In this document: piece by piece, positions 1-9,559 of the stretch
How the letters are laid out: each line of letters starts with the position of its first letter
Numbering within the stretch: position 1 is the stretch's first letter
Origin: Roseicyclus persicicus
Lineage (GTDB): Bacteria > Pseudomonadota > Alphaproteobacteria > Rhodobacterales > Rhodobacteraceae
NCBI RefSeq assembly: GCF_012395815.1
Contig: NZ_JAAZQQ010000003.1
Location: forward strand, 310,001 to 374,000
Direction of reading: 5' to 3'
Length of the DNA stretch: 64,000 bases
The notes under the pieces: generated by a model
Told to the model about the DNA's origin: nothing
Database searches by the model: none
Seen by the model: only the letters and a program-made list of their open reading frames with translations
Program-made: the position numbers and the translations under genes

Positions 1-1091
<1,091 letters not shown>

Positions 1092-1314
1092 GTGAAGCGC
1101 CTTTTTGTGGTGGCCCCCTTGCGCGGAGCATCGCGCGGGCCTGGGACTCTCAACCGATCGTGTGGGGCATCCGGGTTGTTCGGCCCCTCTTGGCGGTCTA
1201 TCAACGCGGCAGCAGGCCAGGGCCCCGATGCGATCCGTCAAGCGACATAAGGGGCCGCCCAAACCGTGTCAACGCGGGCAGGACCACCCGCGCCAGAGGA
1301 AAAAGGACGCATCC

Positions 1315-2154
1315 ATGAAGAAGTATCTCGCCGGGGTCGCTCTGTCGGCCCTGCTCGCCATGCCCGCCACGGCGCAGGAGGACGTGACCGCCGCGACCGT
1401 GCTGGCCACGGTGAACGGCACCGAGATCACGCTGGGCCACGTCATCGCCATGGTGCAGATGCTGCCGCCGCAATACCAGGAACTGCCGGACAACGTGCTG
1501 CTGGACGGGCTGCTGGAGCAGCTGGTGCAGCAGGAGGTGCTGGCCTCGGTCGCCGAGGGCGACATCGGCACCCGCGAGCGGCTGGGCCTGGAGAACGAGC
1601 GCCGCGCCTTCCTGGCCGCGATGCTGCTGGACGAGGTCGGCATGGCGCCGGTCTCCGACGAGGACCTGCAGGCGGAATACGACGCCCAGTACGGCAGCCT
1701 GGGGCCGATCACGGAATACAACGCCAGCCACATCCTGCTGGAAACCGAGGAAGAGGCGCAGGCCGTCATCGCCGAGCTGGCCGAGGGCGCCGATTTCGCG
1801 GAACTGGCGCAGGAACGCTCGATCGGGCCGTCGGGCCCCAACGGCGGGCAGCTGGGCTGGTTCACCGCGGGCATGATGGTGCCGGATTTCGAGGCGGCGG
1901 TCTTTGCGCTGGAGGTCGGCGAGGTGTCGGCGCCGGTGCAGACGCAGTTCGGCTGGCATGTCGTGGTCCTGAACGACACCCGCGAGCAGGAGCCCCCGGG
2001 CCTCGACCAGGTCCGCGCCGAGCTGGAGGACGGCCTGCGCCGCGCCCGCGTCGATGCCGCGATCCAGGAGCTGACGGCCGCGGCCACGGTCGAGCGGCCC
2101 GAGATTCAGGTTGACCCGTCGGTCATCCGGAACTTGGATCTGCTCGCCGATTGA
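1315..2154 (+). CDS. Secreted parvulin-type peptidyl-prolyl cis-trans isomerase (SurA/PpiD-like)
   Basis: A 279-residue protein with an N-terminal signal peptide (residues 1-21, ending PATAQ), an all-helical chaperone-like segment (about 30-120), and a parvulin rotamase domain (about 134-230). Typical parvulin pieces are visible: ASHILLETEEEAQ at the start, then GPSGPNGGQLGWF, FEAAVFAL and the closing QTQFGWHVVVL. It should act in the periplasm on proline bonds of outer-membrane or secreted proteins. The frame is open further upstream, but the ATG at 1315 is preceded by GAGGAAAAAGGA and begins the signal peptide, so I chose it. It lies divergent to secA and just ahead of argJ, an arrangement I recall as common in Rhodobacterales. 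The exact subfamily name is uncertain. Confidence 0.9.
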   Translation: MKKYLAGVALSALLAMPATAQEDVTAATVLATVNGTEITLGHVIAMVQMLPPQYQELPDNVLLDGLLEQLVQQEVLASVAEGDIGTRERLGLENERRAFLAAMLLDEVGMAPVSDEDLQAEYDAQYGSLGPITEYNASHILLETEEEAQAVIAELAEGADFAELAQERSIGPSGPNGGQLGWFTAGMMVPDFEAAVFALEVGEVSAPVQTQFGWHVVVLNDTREQEPPGLDQVRAELEDGLRRARVDAAIQELTAAATVERPEIQVDPSVIRNLDLLAD

Positions 2155-2179
2155 GGCGATCGTCAGGGGAAGCACGGTG

Positions 2180-3511
2180 ATGGCGAAGGACGAGAAGAAG
2201 AAGAAGTCCAAGGACAAGGACAAGAAGGGCAAGAAGGCCAAGGCCGCCAAGCCCGCGGGCAAGGCGCCGCTGAAGGTCTCGCCGCTTGCGCCCGCGTCCT
2301 TCCCCGACCTGCCGGTGATCGCCGGCGTCCGCTTCGCCGCCGGCGAGGCGGGGGTGCGTTACCAGAACCGCACCGACGTGATGCTGGCCGAGATCTCGGC
2401 CGGCGCCACGATGGCCGGTGTCTTCACCCGGTCGGCCACCCGGTCGGCCGCGGTGCTGGACGGGCAGGCCAAGCTAGCCGCGTTGCCGGGCAAGTCGAAG
2501 AAGGGGTTCGCCATCGTGGTGAACTCGGGCAACGCCAACACCTTCACCGGGTCGCGCGGCGCCGCGGACGTCGCGGTCATCTGCGAGGCGGCGGCGGCGG
2601 CGCTCAAGATCCCGGCGACGCATGTGTTCACCTCGTCCACCGGCGTGATCGGCGAGCCGCTGCCGGCGGAAAAGATCACCGCGATCCTGCCGGTGCTGGC
2701 CGACGGGTTGGACGAGGCCAAGGCCGCGGTCGCGGCGCGCGCCATCATGACCACCGACACCTTCCCCAAGGGGGCGGTGGCCGAGCTGGAGATCGGCGGC
2801 AAGCCGGTCAGGATCGCGGGCTTCGCCAAGGGCTCGGGCATGATCGCGCCCGACATGGCGACGATGCTGGGCTACATCTTCACCGATGCCGCCGTCACGC
2901 AGGACGCGCTGCAGGCGATGCTGTCGGCGGCGACGAAGCGCAGCTTCAACGCGGTGACGGTGGACAGCGACACCTCGACCTCGGACACCGTGCTGCTGGC
3001 CGCGACCGGCCGGGCGAACCACGCGCCGATCGCATCGGCGCGGTCGGCCGAGGGCCGGGCCTTCGCCGCGGCGCTGGGCGCGGTGATGCAGGACCTTGCG
3101 TTGCAGATCGTGCGCGACGGCGAGGGCGCGACCAAGCTGGTCGAGGTGCAGGTGACCGGCGCCAAGACGGCCCGCGACGCGGATCGCGTGGCCCGCGCCA
3201 TCGCCAATTCGCCGCTGGTCAAGACCGCCATCGCCGGCGAGGACCCGAACTGGGGCCGCATCGTCATGGCGGTGGGCAAGTCGGGCGCGGCCGCCGACAG
3301 GGACACGCTGACCATCCGCTTCGGCGACCTCGTGGTGGCGGAAAAGGGCTGGCGCTCGGAGAGCTACTCCGAGGCGGCCTGCGCCGCCTACATGAAGGGG
3401 CAGGAGCTGGTGATCGGCGTCGACCTCGGCCTCGGCCGCGGCGCGGCGACCGTCTGGACCTGCGACCTGACCCACGCCTACATCGACATCAACGCGGATT
3501 ACCGGTCTTGA
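2180..3511 (+). CDS. argJ: Bifunctional ornithine acetyltransferase / N-acetylglutamate synthase ArgJ
   Basis: ArgJ moves the acetyl group of N-acetylornithine to glutamate and in bifunctional forms also makes N-acetylglutamate from acetyl-CoA, closing the cyclic arginine pathway in the cytoplasm. The protein has 443 residues. The autocleavage site is seen at APDMATMLGY, with Thr228 as the expected N-terminal nucleophile of the beta chain. Other family stretches are VNSGNANTFTG, TSSTGVIGEPLP, NAVTVDSDTSTSDT and GEDPNWGRI. Odd feature: the first 30 or so residues are lysine-rich (MAKDEKKKKSKDKDKKGKKAK), giving an N-terminal tail the core enzyme does not need. Its stop codon overlaps the TTG start of mutT, so the two are probably translationally coupled. 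Confidence 0.95.
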   Translation: MAKDEKKKKSKDKDKKGKKAKAAKPAGKAPLKVSPLAPASFPDLPVIAGVRFAAGEAGVRYQNRTDVMLAEISAGATMAGVFTRSATRSAAVLDGQAKLAALPGKSKKGFAIVVNSGNANTFTGSRGAADVAVICEAAAAALKIPATHVFTSSTGVIGEPLPAEKITAILPVLADGLDEAKAAVAARAIMTTDTFPKGAVAELEIGGKPVRIAGFAKGSGMIAPDMATMLGYIFTDAAVTQDALQAMLSAATKRSFNAVTVDSDTSTSDTVLLAATGRANHAPIASARSAEGRAFAAALGAVMQDLALQIVRDGEGATKLVEVQVTGAKTARDADRVARAIANSPLVKTAIAGEDPNWGRIVMAVGKSGAAADRDTLTIRFGDLVVAEKGWRSESYSEAACAAYMKGQELVIGVDLGLGRGAATVWTCDLTHAYIDINADYRS

Positions 3512-3906
3512 AGGTCATTCTCGTGTCGGCCGTCGCGCTCATCGACCGCGACGGCCGGGTGCTTCTGGCGCAGCGGCCCGAGGGGAAATCCATGGCCGGC
3601 CTCTGGGAGTTTCCCGGCGGCAAGGTCGAACCCGGCGAGACGCCCGAACAGGCGCTGATCCGCGAACTGCACGAGGAGCTGGGCATCGGCACCTGGGCCT
3701 CCTGCCTCGCGCCGCTGACCTTCGCCAGCCACAGCTACGACGATTTCCACCTGCTGATGCCGCTGTTCGCCTGCCGCAAGTGGGAGGGCATTCCGCAGGC
3801 GAAGGAGGGGCAGCGACTCGCCTGGGCGCGGGCCGGCGAGTTGCGCGACTACCCGATGCCGCCGGCCGACATCCCGCTGATTCCGATCCTGCGCGACTGG
3901 CTCTGA
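3508..3906 (+). CDS. mutT: NUDIX hydrolase MutT, 8-oxo-dGTP diphosphatase
   Basis: A 132-residue NUDIX enzyme that should hydrolyse 8-oxo-dGTP (or 8-oxo-GTP) to the monophosphate and so sanitise the nucleotide pool. The Nudix box is complete: Gly38, Glu44, then RELHEELGI at residues 52-60. Flanking MutT features are VLLAQRPEGKSMAGLWEFPGGKVE. Size matches short bacterial MutT proteins. The only sensible start is a TTG at 3508 that shares two bases with the argJ stop (TTGA), so this is a non-ATG, coupled start. The next in-frame GTG (about five codons in) would remove the first beta strand. Pairing with argJ is a conserved arrangement in this group as I recall it, not an obvious pathway link. 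Confidence 0.9.
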   Translation: MKVILVSAVALIDRDGRVLLAQRPEGKSMAGLWEFPGGKVEPGETPEQALIRELHEELGIGTWASCLAPLTFASHSYDDFHLLMPLFACRKWEGIPQAKEGQRLAWARAGELRDYPMPPADIPLIPILRDWL

Positions 3907-4033
3907 ACCCGCGCGCGCGGGATTGTTAAAAGTTTGCACGACATTTGAGCGACAAAACGGCCGTTGCGCATCTTTTCTGCGTGATTTCGGAAGCGGAACG
4001 GCTATCTTCCCCTCATCGGTCCAATCGGGGGAT

Positions 4034-4174
4034 GTGGCTGTGCTGGCGACCATCATTCTGGGCACCTGCGTGTCCGTTCAGGGTCTCTTCGTGAAGCGGA
4101 ATGCGAACGGCACCGTGACCGTCCGCGTGGGCGACCTGGTCTACACCGGCCGCCCCGCCAACATCGCCGCCTGA
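4034..4174 (+). CDS. Small conserved-type hypothetical protein (46 aa)
   Basis: A short frame starting at GTG 4034 (MAVLATIILGTCVSVQG...) and ending at TGA 4172-4174. The first 15 residues are hydrophobic; the rest (FVKRNANGTVTVRVGDLVYTGRPAN) looks like a small beta hairpin. An earlier start at 3923 would give 83 residues, but the extra N-terminus is atypical and overlaps a promoter-like AT-rich stretch. I recall short proteins of this pattern in Rhodobacterales but no function. A possible -10 (TATCTT, 4003-4008) lies about 25 bases upstream. It stands alone between mutT and the convergent hemH. Confidence 0.5.
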   Translation: MAVLATIILGTCVSVQGLFVKRNANGTVTVRVGDLVYTGRPANIAA

Positions 4175-4178
4175 CGCC

Positions 4179-5255
4179 TCAGTCCAGCCAGCCCTTCAGG
4201 TTCTGTTCGACCACCGCGGCCAGCGCGTCGATGTGCGCCGCGTCGTCGTTCAGGCAGGGGATGTAGGTGAATTCCTCGCCGCCGGCGTCCTCGAAGCTTT
4301 CCTTGATCTCCTCGTTGATCTCCTCGAGGGTCTCGATGCAGTCGGCGGAAAACGCGGGGGCGACCACGGCGATGCGCTTCTTGCCCTGCTCGGCCAGCCG
4401 GGCGACCTCCTCCACCGTGTAGGGCTTCAGCCATTCCTCGGGCCCGAAGCGGCTCTGGAAGGTGGTCACGATCTCGGTCTTGTCCCAGCCCAGCCGCTCG
4501 CGCAGCAGGCGCGTCGTCTTCTGGCACTGGCAATGGTAGGGGTCGCCTTCCATCAGGTAGCGCTTGGGCACGCCGTGGTAGCTGGCCACCAGCACGTCCG
4601 GCCGGTTCTCCAGCCCCGCATAGGCGCGCTCGACCGACTGGGCCAGCGCCTCGATGTAGAGCGGGTTCTCGTAGTAGGGCTCGACCGTACGCACGATCGG
4701 CTGCCACTTGATGTTCTCGAGGCTGCGGAAGAACTGGTCGCAGGCCGTGGCCGAGGTGGCGCCGGCGTATTGCGGATACAGCGGGAAGAACAGGATCTTG
4801 GTGCAGCCCTTGGCGACCAGCTCGTCGACCTTGGACTTGGTCGAGGGGTTGCCATAGCGCATGCAGAAATCGACGATCACGTCGTCGCCGTAGCGGTCGG
4901 CCATGCGCTCGGCCATCAGGCGCGTCTGCGCCTTGGTGATGGTCATCAGCGGGCTTTCGTTCAGCTCCTCGTTCCAGATCGACTTGTAGTTCGCGCCCGA
5001 CGAGAACGGCCGCTTGGTCAGGATGATGAGTTGCAGCAGCGGCTGCCAGATCCACGGGCTGTAGTCGATGACCCGCCGGTCCGACAGGAACTCGTTCAGG
5101 TACCGCCGCATCGGCCAGTAGCTGTAGTGATCCGGGGTGCCGAGGTTGGCCAGCAGGATGCCGACCTTGCCGAACTTCACCCTGGGGTGATCGGCGGGCG
5201 CGTAGGGCAGGTCGGTCGCGGGCGTGGCGGCGGTCGTCTCGGACATCATGTTCAT
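4179..5255 (-). CDS. hemH: Ferrochelatase HemH
   Basis: Ferrochelatase inserts ferrous iron into protoporphyrin IX, the last step of protohaem synthesis. The 358-residue protein shows the family opening KVGILLANLGTPD, the His of SYHGVPKRY (about residue 227) and the Glu of DCIETLEE (about residue 308), which correspond to the metal and porphyrin-handling His/Glu pair. I set the start at ATG 5255 because a GAGG lies nine bases upstream; an in-frame TTG at 5270 would overlap the stop of the upstream gene. It follows the methyltransferase-like gene by 11 bases on the same strand, so the two are probably cotranscribed. The stop is four bases from the convergent small gene at 4174. Confidence 0.96.
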   Translation of the reverse strand: MNMMSETTAATPATDLPYAPADHPRVKFGKVGILLANLGTPDHYSYWPMRRYLNEFLSDRRVIDYSPWIWQPLLQLIILTKRPFSSGANYKSIWNEELNESPLMTITKAQTRLMAERMADRYGDDVIVDFCMRYGNPSTKSKVDELVAKGCTKILFFPLYPQYAGATSATACDQFFRSLENIKWQPIVRTVEPYYENPLYIEALAQSVERAYAGLENRPDVLVASYHGVPKRYLMEGDPYHCQCQKTTRLLRERLGWDKTEIVTTFQSRFGPEEWLKPYTVEEVARLAEQGKKRIAVVAPAFSADCIETLEEINEEIKESFEDAGGEEFTYIPCLNDDAAHIDALAAVVEQNLKGWLD

Positions 5256-5266
5256 CTTTGGCGGCC

Positions 5267-6130
5267 TCAATCGTCGGACGGGTGTAGGACCGGACGGGCG
5301 GTCTCGTCAAATTCCTTGGTACCCAGCGCGTCCGCCAGCCGCGCCGCGGCGCTGCCGGGGCGGAGGGGTTTTTGCTGGCTCTCGTGCGGGGCCCAGCCCG
5401 AGAGGAAGATCATCTCGAACGTGGCGCGGATGCGGGCGGGGTCGTCGGCGGCGGGGAACCGCGCGGCGTAGATCTCGGCCATGCGCAGGAACAGCCGCCG
5501 CGTCGCGGGCGCGCGGTGGCGGGCGTCAAGCGCGTTGGTCTCGCCCATGGCGCGCAGGTCGGCCATGAGCGCGAAGGCGTTGGCATAGGTCACGGTTTTC
5601 GGCAGCCGGTCGGCCACGGGCAGCGACAGGCCGGCGCGTTGCAGGAGCGCGCCCATGTCGCGGATCTCGGCCATCGGCGCGACGCGGGGGGACAGGCCGC
5701 CCGCGACCTCGGTCTCGGCCTCGGCCAGCGCTGCGCGGAGTTCCGCCAGCGTCTCGCCGCCGAAGGCCACCGACAGGAACAGCCCGTCGGGGCAGAGCGC
5801 GCGGCGGCATTGCACGACCTGCCCCACCGGGTCGTCGGCCCAGTGCAGCGCCATCGCGTGGACGACAAGGTCATGGGCGCCGGGCGACAGGTCCAGCACC
5901 TCGTCGGGCGCGACCATCTTCGCGCCGGGGACCAGATCGGCCCAGGCGGCGGGAAAGGGCGTCACCACGGCGGGGGACGTAAACCTTCTGTTAACGTCGA
6001 TCAGCCTTTCCTGAAGCTCGGCCTTCGCCTCGTCGTGCAGGAAGCCGGCGTCGTCCAGCCGGGCGCGCGACCGGGCCCGCGCAAGGCGGTCGGGGTCCAC
6101 GAGGCGGGGCTGTGGGCTGGCTTGGGGCAC
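5267..6130 (-). CDS. NDUFAF5/BioC-type methyltransferase-like protein with degenerate SAM site
   Basis: A 287-residue class I methyltransferase-fold protein. The C-terminal two thirds match the NDUFAF5 family well: HAMALHWADDPVGQ, FGGETLAELRAALAEAE, GGLSPRVAPMAEIRDMG, MADLRAMGETNAL and GWAPHESQQKPLRPGSA. NDUFAF5 in mitochondria acts on an arginine of a complex I subunit. The expected SAM-binding motif I (LDxGCGxG) is absent: the equivalent region reads AVVTPFPAAWADL. Rhodobacterales members I recall share this loss, so it may be a lineage trait. It could act as a complex I assembly factor without methyl transfer; that is inference. It is cotranscribed with hemH and divergent from comF. Confidence 0.8.
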   Translation of the reverse strand: MPQASPQPRLVDPDRLARARSRARLDDAGFLHDEAKAELQERLIDVNRRFTSPAVVTPFPAAWADLVPGAKMVAPDEVLDLSPGAHDLVVHAMALHWADDPVGQVVQCRRALCPDGLFLSVAFGGETLAELRAALAEAETEVAGGLSPRVAPMAEIRDMGALLQRAGLSLPVADRLPKTVTYANAFALMADLRAMGETNALDARHRAPATRRLFLRMAEIYAARFPAADDPARIRATFEMIFLSGWAPHESQQKPLRPGSAAARLADALGTKEFDETARPVLHPSDD

Positions 6131-6177
6131 GGGGTCGCCTGTCCTGTCGCTGACCCGGGGCTACTTAGGGGACGGGG

Positions 6178-6903
6178 ATGAGATTGCAAACATTGGTCCG
6201 CGCGGTGTTTCCCCCCGAATGCCTGTGCTGCGGCGCGCGGGTGGAAAGCGAGTTCGGCCTCTGCGGGGCGTGCTGGGGCGAAACCCCCTTCATCTTCGGG
6301 GCGGCCTGCGACCTTTGCGGGGTCGGCCTGCCGGGGCAGAGCGCGGGGGCCGAGCGGCTGATCTGCGAGGAGTGTCATGGCGTCGCACGGCCCTGGGCCC
6401 ATGGCCGGGCGGTGCTGCACTACGCGGGCAACGGGCGGTCGCTGGTGCTGGGCCTCAAGCACGGCGACCGCGCCGAGGTGGCGCGCGCGGCGGGCCCCTG
6501 GATGGCGCGGGCGGGGGCCGACCTGCTGGCGGCGCGGCCCCTGATCGTGCCGGTGCCGCTGCACTGGAGGCGGCTGGCCACCCGACGGTTCAACCAGGCG
6601 GCGCTCCTGGCGCGCGCGCTGGCCGAGGCGTCGGGCTGCGACTGGGCGCCCGACGCCCTGATCCGGCCGCGCTCCACCGGGAACCAGGATGGCCGCGACC
6701 GCGAGGGGCGGTTCCGCAACGTCGACGCGGCGATCCGGGCGCACCCGCGGCGCGGCGCGGTGCTCAAGGGGCGGCGGGTGCTGCTGGTCGACGACGTGAT
6801 GACCTCGGGCGCGACCTTTTCCGCGGCGGCGCAGGCCTGCCATGCGGCGGGCGCAGATGAGGTTTGCGTGATGGCACTGGCGCGGGTGGCGCGCGATGTC
6901 TAA
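6178..6903 (+). CDS. comF: ComF family protein, amidophosphoribosyltransferase-like
   Basis: A 241-residue protein of the ComF family, linked in naturally competent bacteria to uptake or processing of transforming DNA, though most carriers are not proven competent. The N-terminus has paired Cys motifs of a zinc ribbon (CLCCGARV, CGAC, CDLCGVG, CEEC, residues about 16-65). The C-terminus carries a phosphoribosyltransferase fold with the PRPP loop VLLVDDVMTSGATF. The family stretch RRFNQAALLARAL is also present. The start ATG follows GGGGACGGGG. It is divergent from the methyltransferase gene and lies 35 bases ahead of grxC, probably in one transcript. Confidence 0.92.
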   Translation: MRLQTLVRAVFPPECLCCGARVESEFGLCGACWGETPFIFGAACDLCGVGLPGQSAGAERLICEECHGVARPWAHGRAVLHYAGNGRSLVLGLKHGDRAEVARAAGPWMARAGADLLAARPLIVPVPLHWRRLATRRFNQAALLARALAEASGCDWAPDALIRPRSTGNQDGRDREGRFRNVDAAIRAHPRRGAVLKGRRVLLVDDVMTSGATFSAAAQACHAAGADEVCVMALARVARDV

Positions 6904-6938
6904 GTCTGCGTCCTGCGCGACAGATGAGGACCCGCCCG

Positions 6939-7199
6939 ATGCCGACCGTCGAAATCTACACCTCGCCCCTCTGCGGCTACTGCCACGCGGCCAAGCGCCT
7001 GCTGGCCGACAAGGGCGTGACCTACACCGAATACGACGTCGCCCGCGACCCGGCCAAGCGGCAGGAAATGATGGCGCGCGCGAACGGCCGCCACACCGTG
7101 CCCCAGATCTTCATCGGCCCGACCCATGTCGGCGGCTACGACGACATGGCCGCGCTCGACCGGGCCGGCAAGCTCGACCCGCTTTTGACCACGGTCTGA
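6939..7199 (+). CDS. grxC: Glutaredoxin 3 (GrxC)
   Basis: An 86-residue dithiol glutaredoxin that reduces protein and mixed glutathione disulfides in the cytoplasm. The active site is CGYC at residues 10-13 in the sequence TSPLCGYCHAAKRLL. The cis-proline loop TVPQIFIGPTHVGGYDD is present, with the GG and D expected for glutathione binding. I chose ATG 6939 rather than the upstream in-frame ATG 6924 because the latter contains the ribosome binding site (GAGGA) of the former and the protein then starts directly at the first beta strand. It sits behind comF, a common neighbourhood in this order. Confidence 0.95.
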   Translation: MPTVEIYTSPLCGYCHAAKRLLADKGVTYTEYDVARDPAKRQEMMARANGRHTVPQIFIGPTHVGGYDDMAALDRAGKLDPLLTTV

Positions 7200-7258
7200 A
7201 CGGCTTGCGACCCTTCGCCCCTTGCCCTGCGCGGGCCGGGGGTGTCCTACTGCCCGGC

Positions 7259-7702
7259 ATGGCAGCCCCCGAGGATCCGCTTTCCGTCGCGCTCTTCAGC
7301 GAGATGTTCATGGCCGACCATCTGGCCCGGAACCGGCTGAGCCGTGCGCTGCCCAAGGGCATGGAACTGAGCCATTTTTCGGTGCTGAACCACCTCGCCT
7401 CGGCGACCGAGGAAAAGACCCCGGCGCAGCTGGCGCGGGTGTTCCACGTGACGCGGGGGGCGATGACCAACACGCTGAACCGGCTGGAATGGGCGGGCTA
7501 CATCCATGTCCGCCCCGACTGGGACGACGCCCGCCGCAAGATGGTGTCGATCAGCCCCGCGGGCCGGCGCGCGCGCGAGGCCGCGCTGTCGGCGATCGCG
7601 CCGATCCTGTCGGACACGGTGCGCGAGATCGGCGCCGACCGGGTGCGCGCGGCCCTGCCGGTGATCCGCGAGATGCGGCTGCGGCTGGAGAACGAGGGCT
7701 GA
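7259..7702 (+). CDS. MarR family transcriptional regulator
   Basis: A 147-residue winged-helix protein. Helices around SVLNHLASATEEKTPAQLARVFHVTRGAMTNTLNRLE form the helix-turn-helix. The wing DDARRKMVSISPAGRRAREAAL is the usual MarR DDxRxxxxxLTxxG pattern with S in place of L. MarR proteins bind as dimers and respond to small phenolic or oxidative signals; no ligand can be read from the sequence. The long upstream-open frame is not used; ATG 7259 gives the family length. It follows grxC by about 60 bases and is convergent with ubiG. The target is unknown. Confidence 0.9.
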   Translation: MAAPEDPLSVALFSEMFMADHLARNRLSRALPKGMELSHFSVLNHLASATEEKTPAQLARVFHVTRGAMTNTLNRLEWAGYIHVRPDWDDARRKMVSISPAGRRAREAALSAIAPILSDTVREIGADRVRAALPVIREMRLRLENEG

Positions 7703-7735
7703 GGCGCCGCCGCGGGTGCAGCGCCCGGCCCCGGC

Positions 7736-8482
7736 TCAGGCCCGCTTGACCGAGGCGGTGACGTAGTTCACCGACAGGTCCCGGTCCGAGATCGACCAGG
7801 TCCAGGTCAGCTTGTTGAACACGAAGCCCTTGCGGTCCACCGGCTCCAGCCCGGCGGTGCGGATCAGGCCGTAGAGCTCGTCGGGGGTGATGAACTTGGC
7901 CCACTCATGGGTGCCCTTGGGCAGCCAGCGCATCACGTATTCCGCCCCGATGATCGCCATCAGGTAGCTTTTCGGGTTGCGGTTGATGGTGGAGCAGATC
8001 ATCAGCCCGCCCGGTTTAAGGAGCTGTTGGCAGGCGGTCAGGTAGGCCTGCGGGTCGGACACGTGCTCGACCACCTCCATGTTCAGCACCACGTCGAACT
8101 GTTCGCCCGCCTCGGCCAGCGCCTCGGCGGTGGTGTGGCGGTAGTCGATGGTCAGCCCCGACTGCGCGGCATGGATCTGGGCCACCGGGATGTTGCGGGG
8201 GGCGGCGTCGGCGCCCACGACCTCGGCGCCCAGCCGCGCCATCGGCTCGGACAGGAGGCCGCCGCCGCAGCCGATGTCGAGCAGGCGCAGGCCCTCGAAC
8301 GGTCTCGGCGCGGTGAGGTCGCGGCCGAATTCGGCGGCGATCTGGCGGGTGATGTAGTCGAGCCGGGTGGGGTTCAGCATGTGCAGCGGCTTGAACTTGC
8401 CGTTGGGATTCCACCACTCGGCCGCCATCGCCTCGAACTTGGCGATCTCGCCCGCGTCGACGGTAAGATTGACCTGTGCCAT
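7736..8482 (-). CDS. ubiG: Ubiquinone biosynthesis O-methyltransferase UbiG
   Basis: UbiG performs both O-methylations of the ubiquinone head group (the 2-polyprenyl-6-hydroxyphenol and the demethylubiquinol steps). The 248-residue protein has the SAM motif LDIGCGGG at residues 68-75, the acidic loop [17 protein letters not shown] and the post-motif [20 protein letters not shown], all typical of UbiG rather than UbiE. The N-terminus ([27 protein letters not shown]) is also diagnostic. GAGGGG lies six bases upstream of the ATG at 8482. It is divergent from pip with a 70-base gap. Confidence 0.96.
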   Translation of the reverse strand: MAQVNLTVDAGEIAKFEAMAAEWWNPNGKFKPLHMLNPTRLDYITRQIAAEFGRDLTAPRPFEGLRLLDIGCGGGLLSEPMARLGAEVVGADAAPRNIPVAQIHAAQSGLTIDYRHTTAEALAEAGEQFDVVLNMEVVEHVSDPQAYLTACQQLLKPGGLMICSTINRNPKSYLMAIIGAEYVMRWLPKGTHEWAKFITPDELYGLIRTAGLEPVDRKGFVFNKLTWTWSISDRDLSVNYVTASVKRA

Positions 8483-8552
8483 GGCATATCCCCTCGCATT
8501 CTGTCACTGTGCAGCCGTGCAGGCCGCGTCTTGCGGTCTATATAGGAGCGGC

Positions 8553-9542
8553 ATGGACAAGTTCTCCGGCCAAAAGCGCGCAGCCGCGCACCTGTTCCCG
8601 CCGATCGACCCTTTCGACCAGCGGATGCTGGACGTTGGCGACGGGCACCACCTGTACGTGGAACAGTGCGGCAACCCCGACGGCGCGGCGGTCGTGGTGC
8701 TGCATGGCGGGCCGGGCGGGGGCTGCAGCCCCGCGATGCGGCGCTACTTCGACCCGGCGCAGTGGCGGATCGTCCTGTTCGACCAGCGCGGCTGCGGGCG
8801 GTCGCGGCCCCATGCCAACGTGCGGGCGAATACCACCTGGCACCTGGTGGCCGACATCGAGCGCATCCGCAACACGCTCGGCATCGAGCGCTGGGCGGTG
8901 TTCGGCGGCAGCTGGGGCGCGACGCTGGGGCTGATCTACGCAGAGACGCACCCCGACCGGGTGGCCTACCTGGCGCTGCGCGGCGTGTTCCTGTCGATGC
9001 AGCGCGAGCTCGACTGGTTCTACGGCGGCGGGGCGGGGCAGTTCTGGCCCGACCAGTGGGGCCGCTTCTGCGCGCTGATCCCCGAGGAGGAGCGCGGCGA
9101 CCTGATCGCGGCCTACAACCGGCGCCTGTTCTCGGGCGACCTGATGGTCGAGACGCGCTATGCCCGCGCCTGGGCCGCCTGGGAGAACGCGCTGGCCTCG
9201 ATGGACAGCGACGGCGGCGGCGGCGAGAGCCCGGCGGAATACGCCCGCGCCTTCGCCCGGCTGGAGAACCACTATTTCCTGAACAAGGGCTTCCTCGAGG
9301 AGGACGGCCAGATCCTGCGCGACCTCTACCGCATCGCGCAGGTGCCCGGCACCATCGTGCAGGGGCGCTACGACATGATCTGCCCGCCCCTGTCGGCGCA
9401 CAAGCTGCTGGCCGGCTGGCCCGCGGGGCGGCTGCACATGATCAAGGCGGCCGGCCACGCCCTGTCGGAGCCCGGCATCAGCCAGGAGCTGGTGCGCGTG
9501 ATGGGCCAGGTGGGCGAGAAACGGGACCGGTACGGGCTTTAG
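8553..9542 (+). CDS. pip: Prolyl aminopeptidase (proline iminopeptidase)
   Basis: A 329-residue alpha/beta-hydrolase of peptidase family S33 that removes N-terminal proline from peptides in the cytoplasm. Seen: oxyanion loop HGGPGGG (residues 51-57), DQRGCGRSRP, nucleophile elbow GGSWGATL (Ser120), acid loop GRYDMICP and the catalytic His in AAGHAL. An AGGAG lies four bases before the ATG. A TATATA at 8539-8544 is very close to the start, so it is unlikely to be the main -10. The stop codon sits at the edge of an AT-rich foreign patch, so the last few residues (EKRDRYGL) may have been altered by its arrival; this is inference. Confidence 0.93.
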   Translation: MDKFSGQKRAAAHLFPPIDPFDQRMLDVGDGHHLYVEQCGNPDGAAVVVLHGGPGGGCSPAMRRYFDPAQWRIVLFDQRGCGRSRPHANVRANTTWHLVADIERIRNTLGIERWAVFGGSWGATLGLIYAETHPDRVAYLALRGVFLSMQRELDWFYGGGAGQFWPDQWGRFCALIPEEERGDLIAAYNRRLFSGDLMVETRYARAWAAWENALASMDSDGGGGESPAEYARAFARLENHYFLNKGFLEEDGQILRDLYRIAQVPGTIVQGRYDMICPPLSAHKLLAGWPAGRLHMIKAAGHALSEPGISQELVRVMGQVGEKRDRYGL

Positions 9543-9559
9543 TTTCGTGGACCATCTTT

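Noticed and set aside
8539-8544. TATATA just before pip as a leaderless promoter
   Set aside because: It is only nine bases from the ATG, no -35 fits, and an AGGAG ribosome site overlaps the putative start site.
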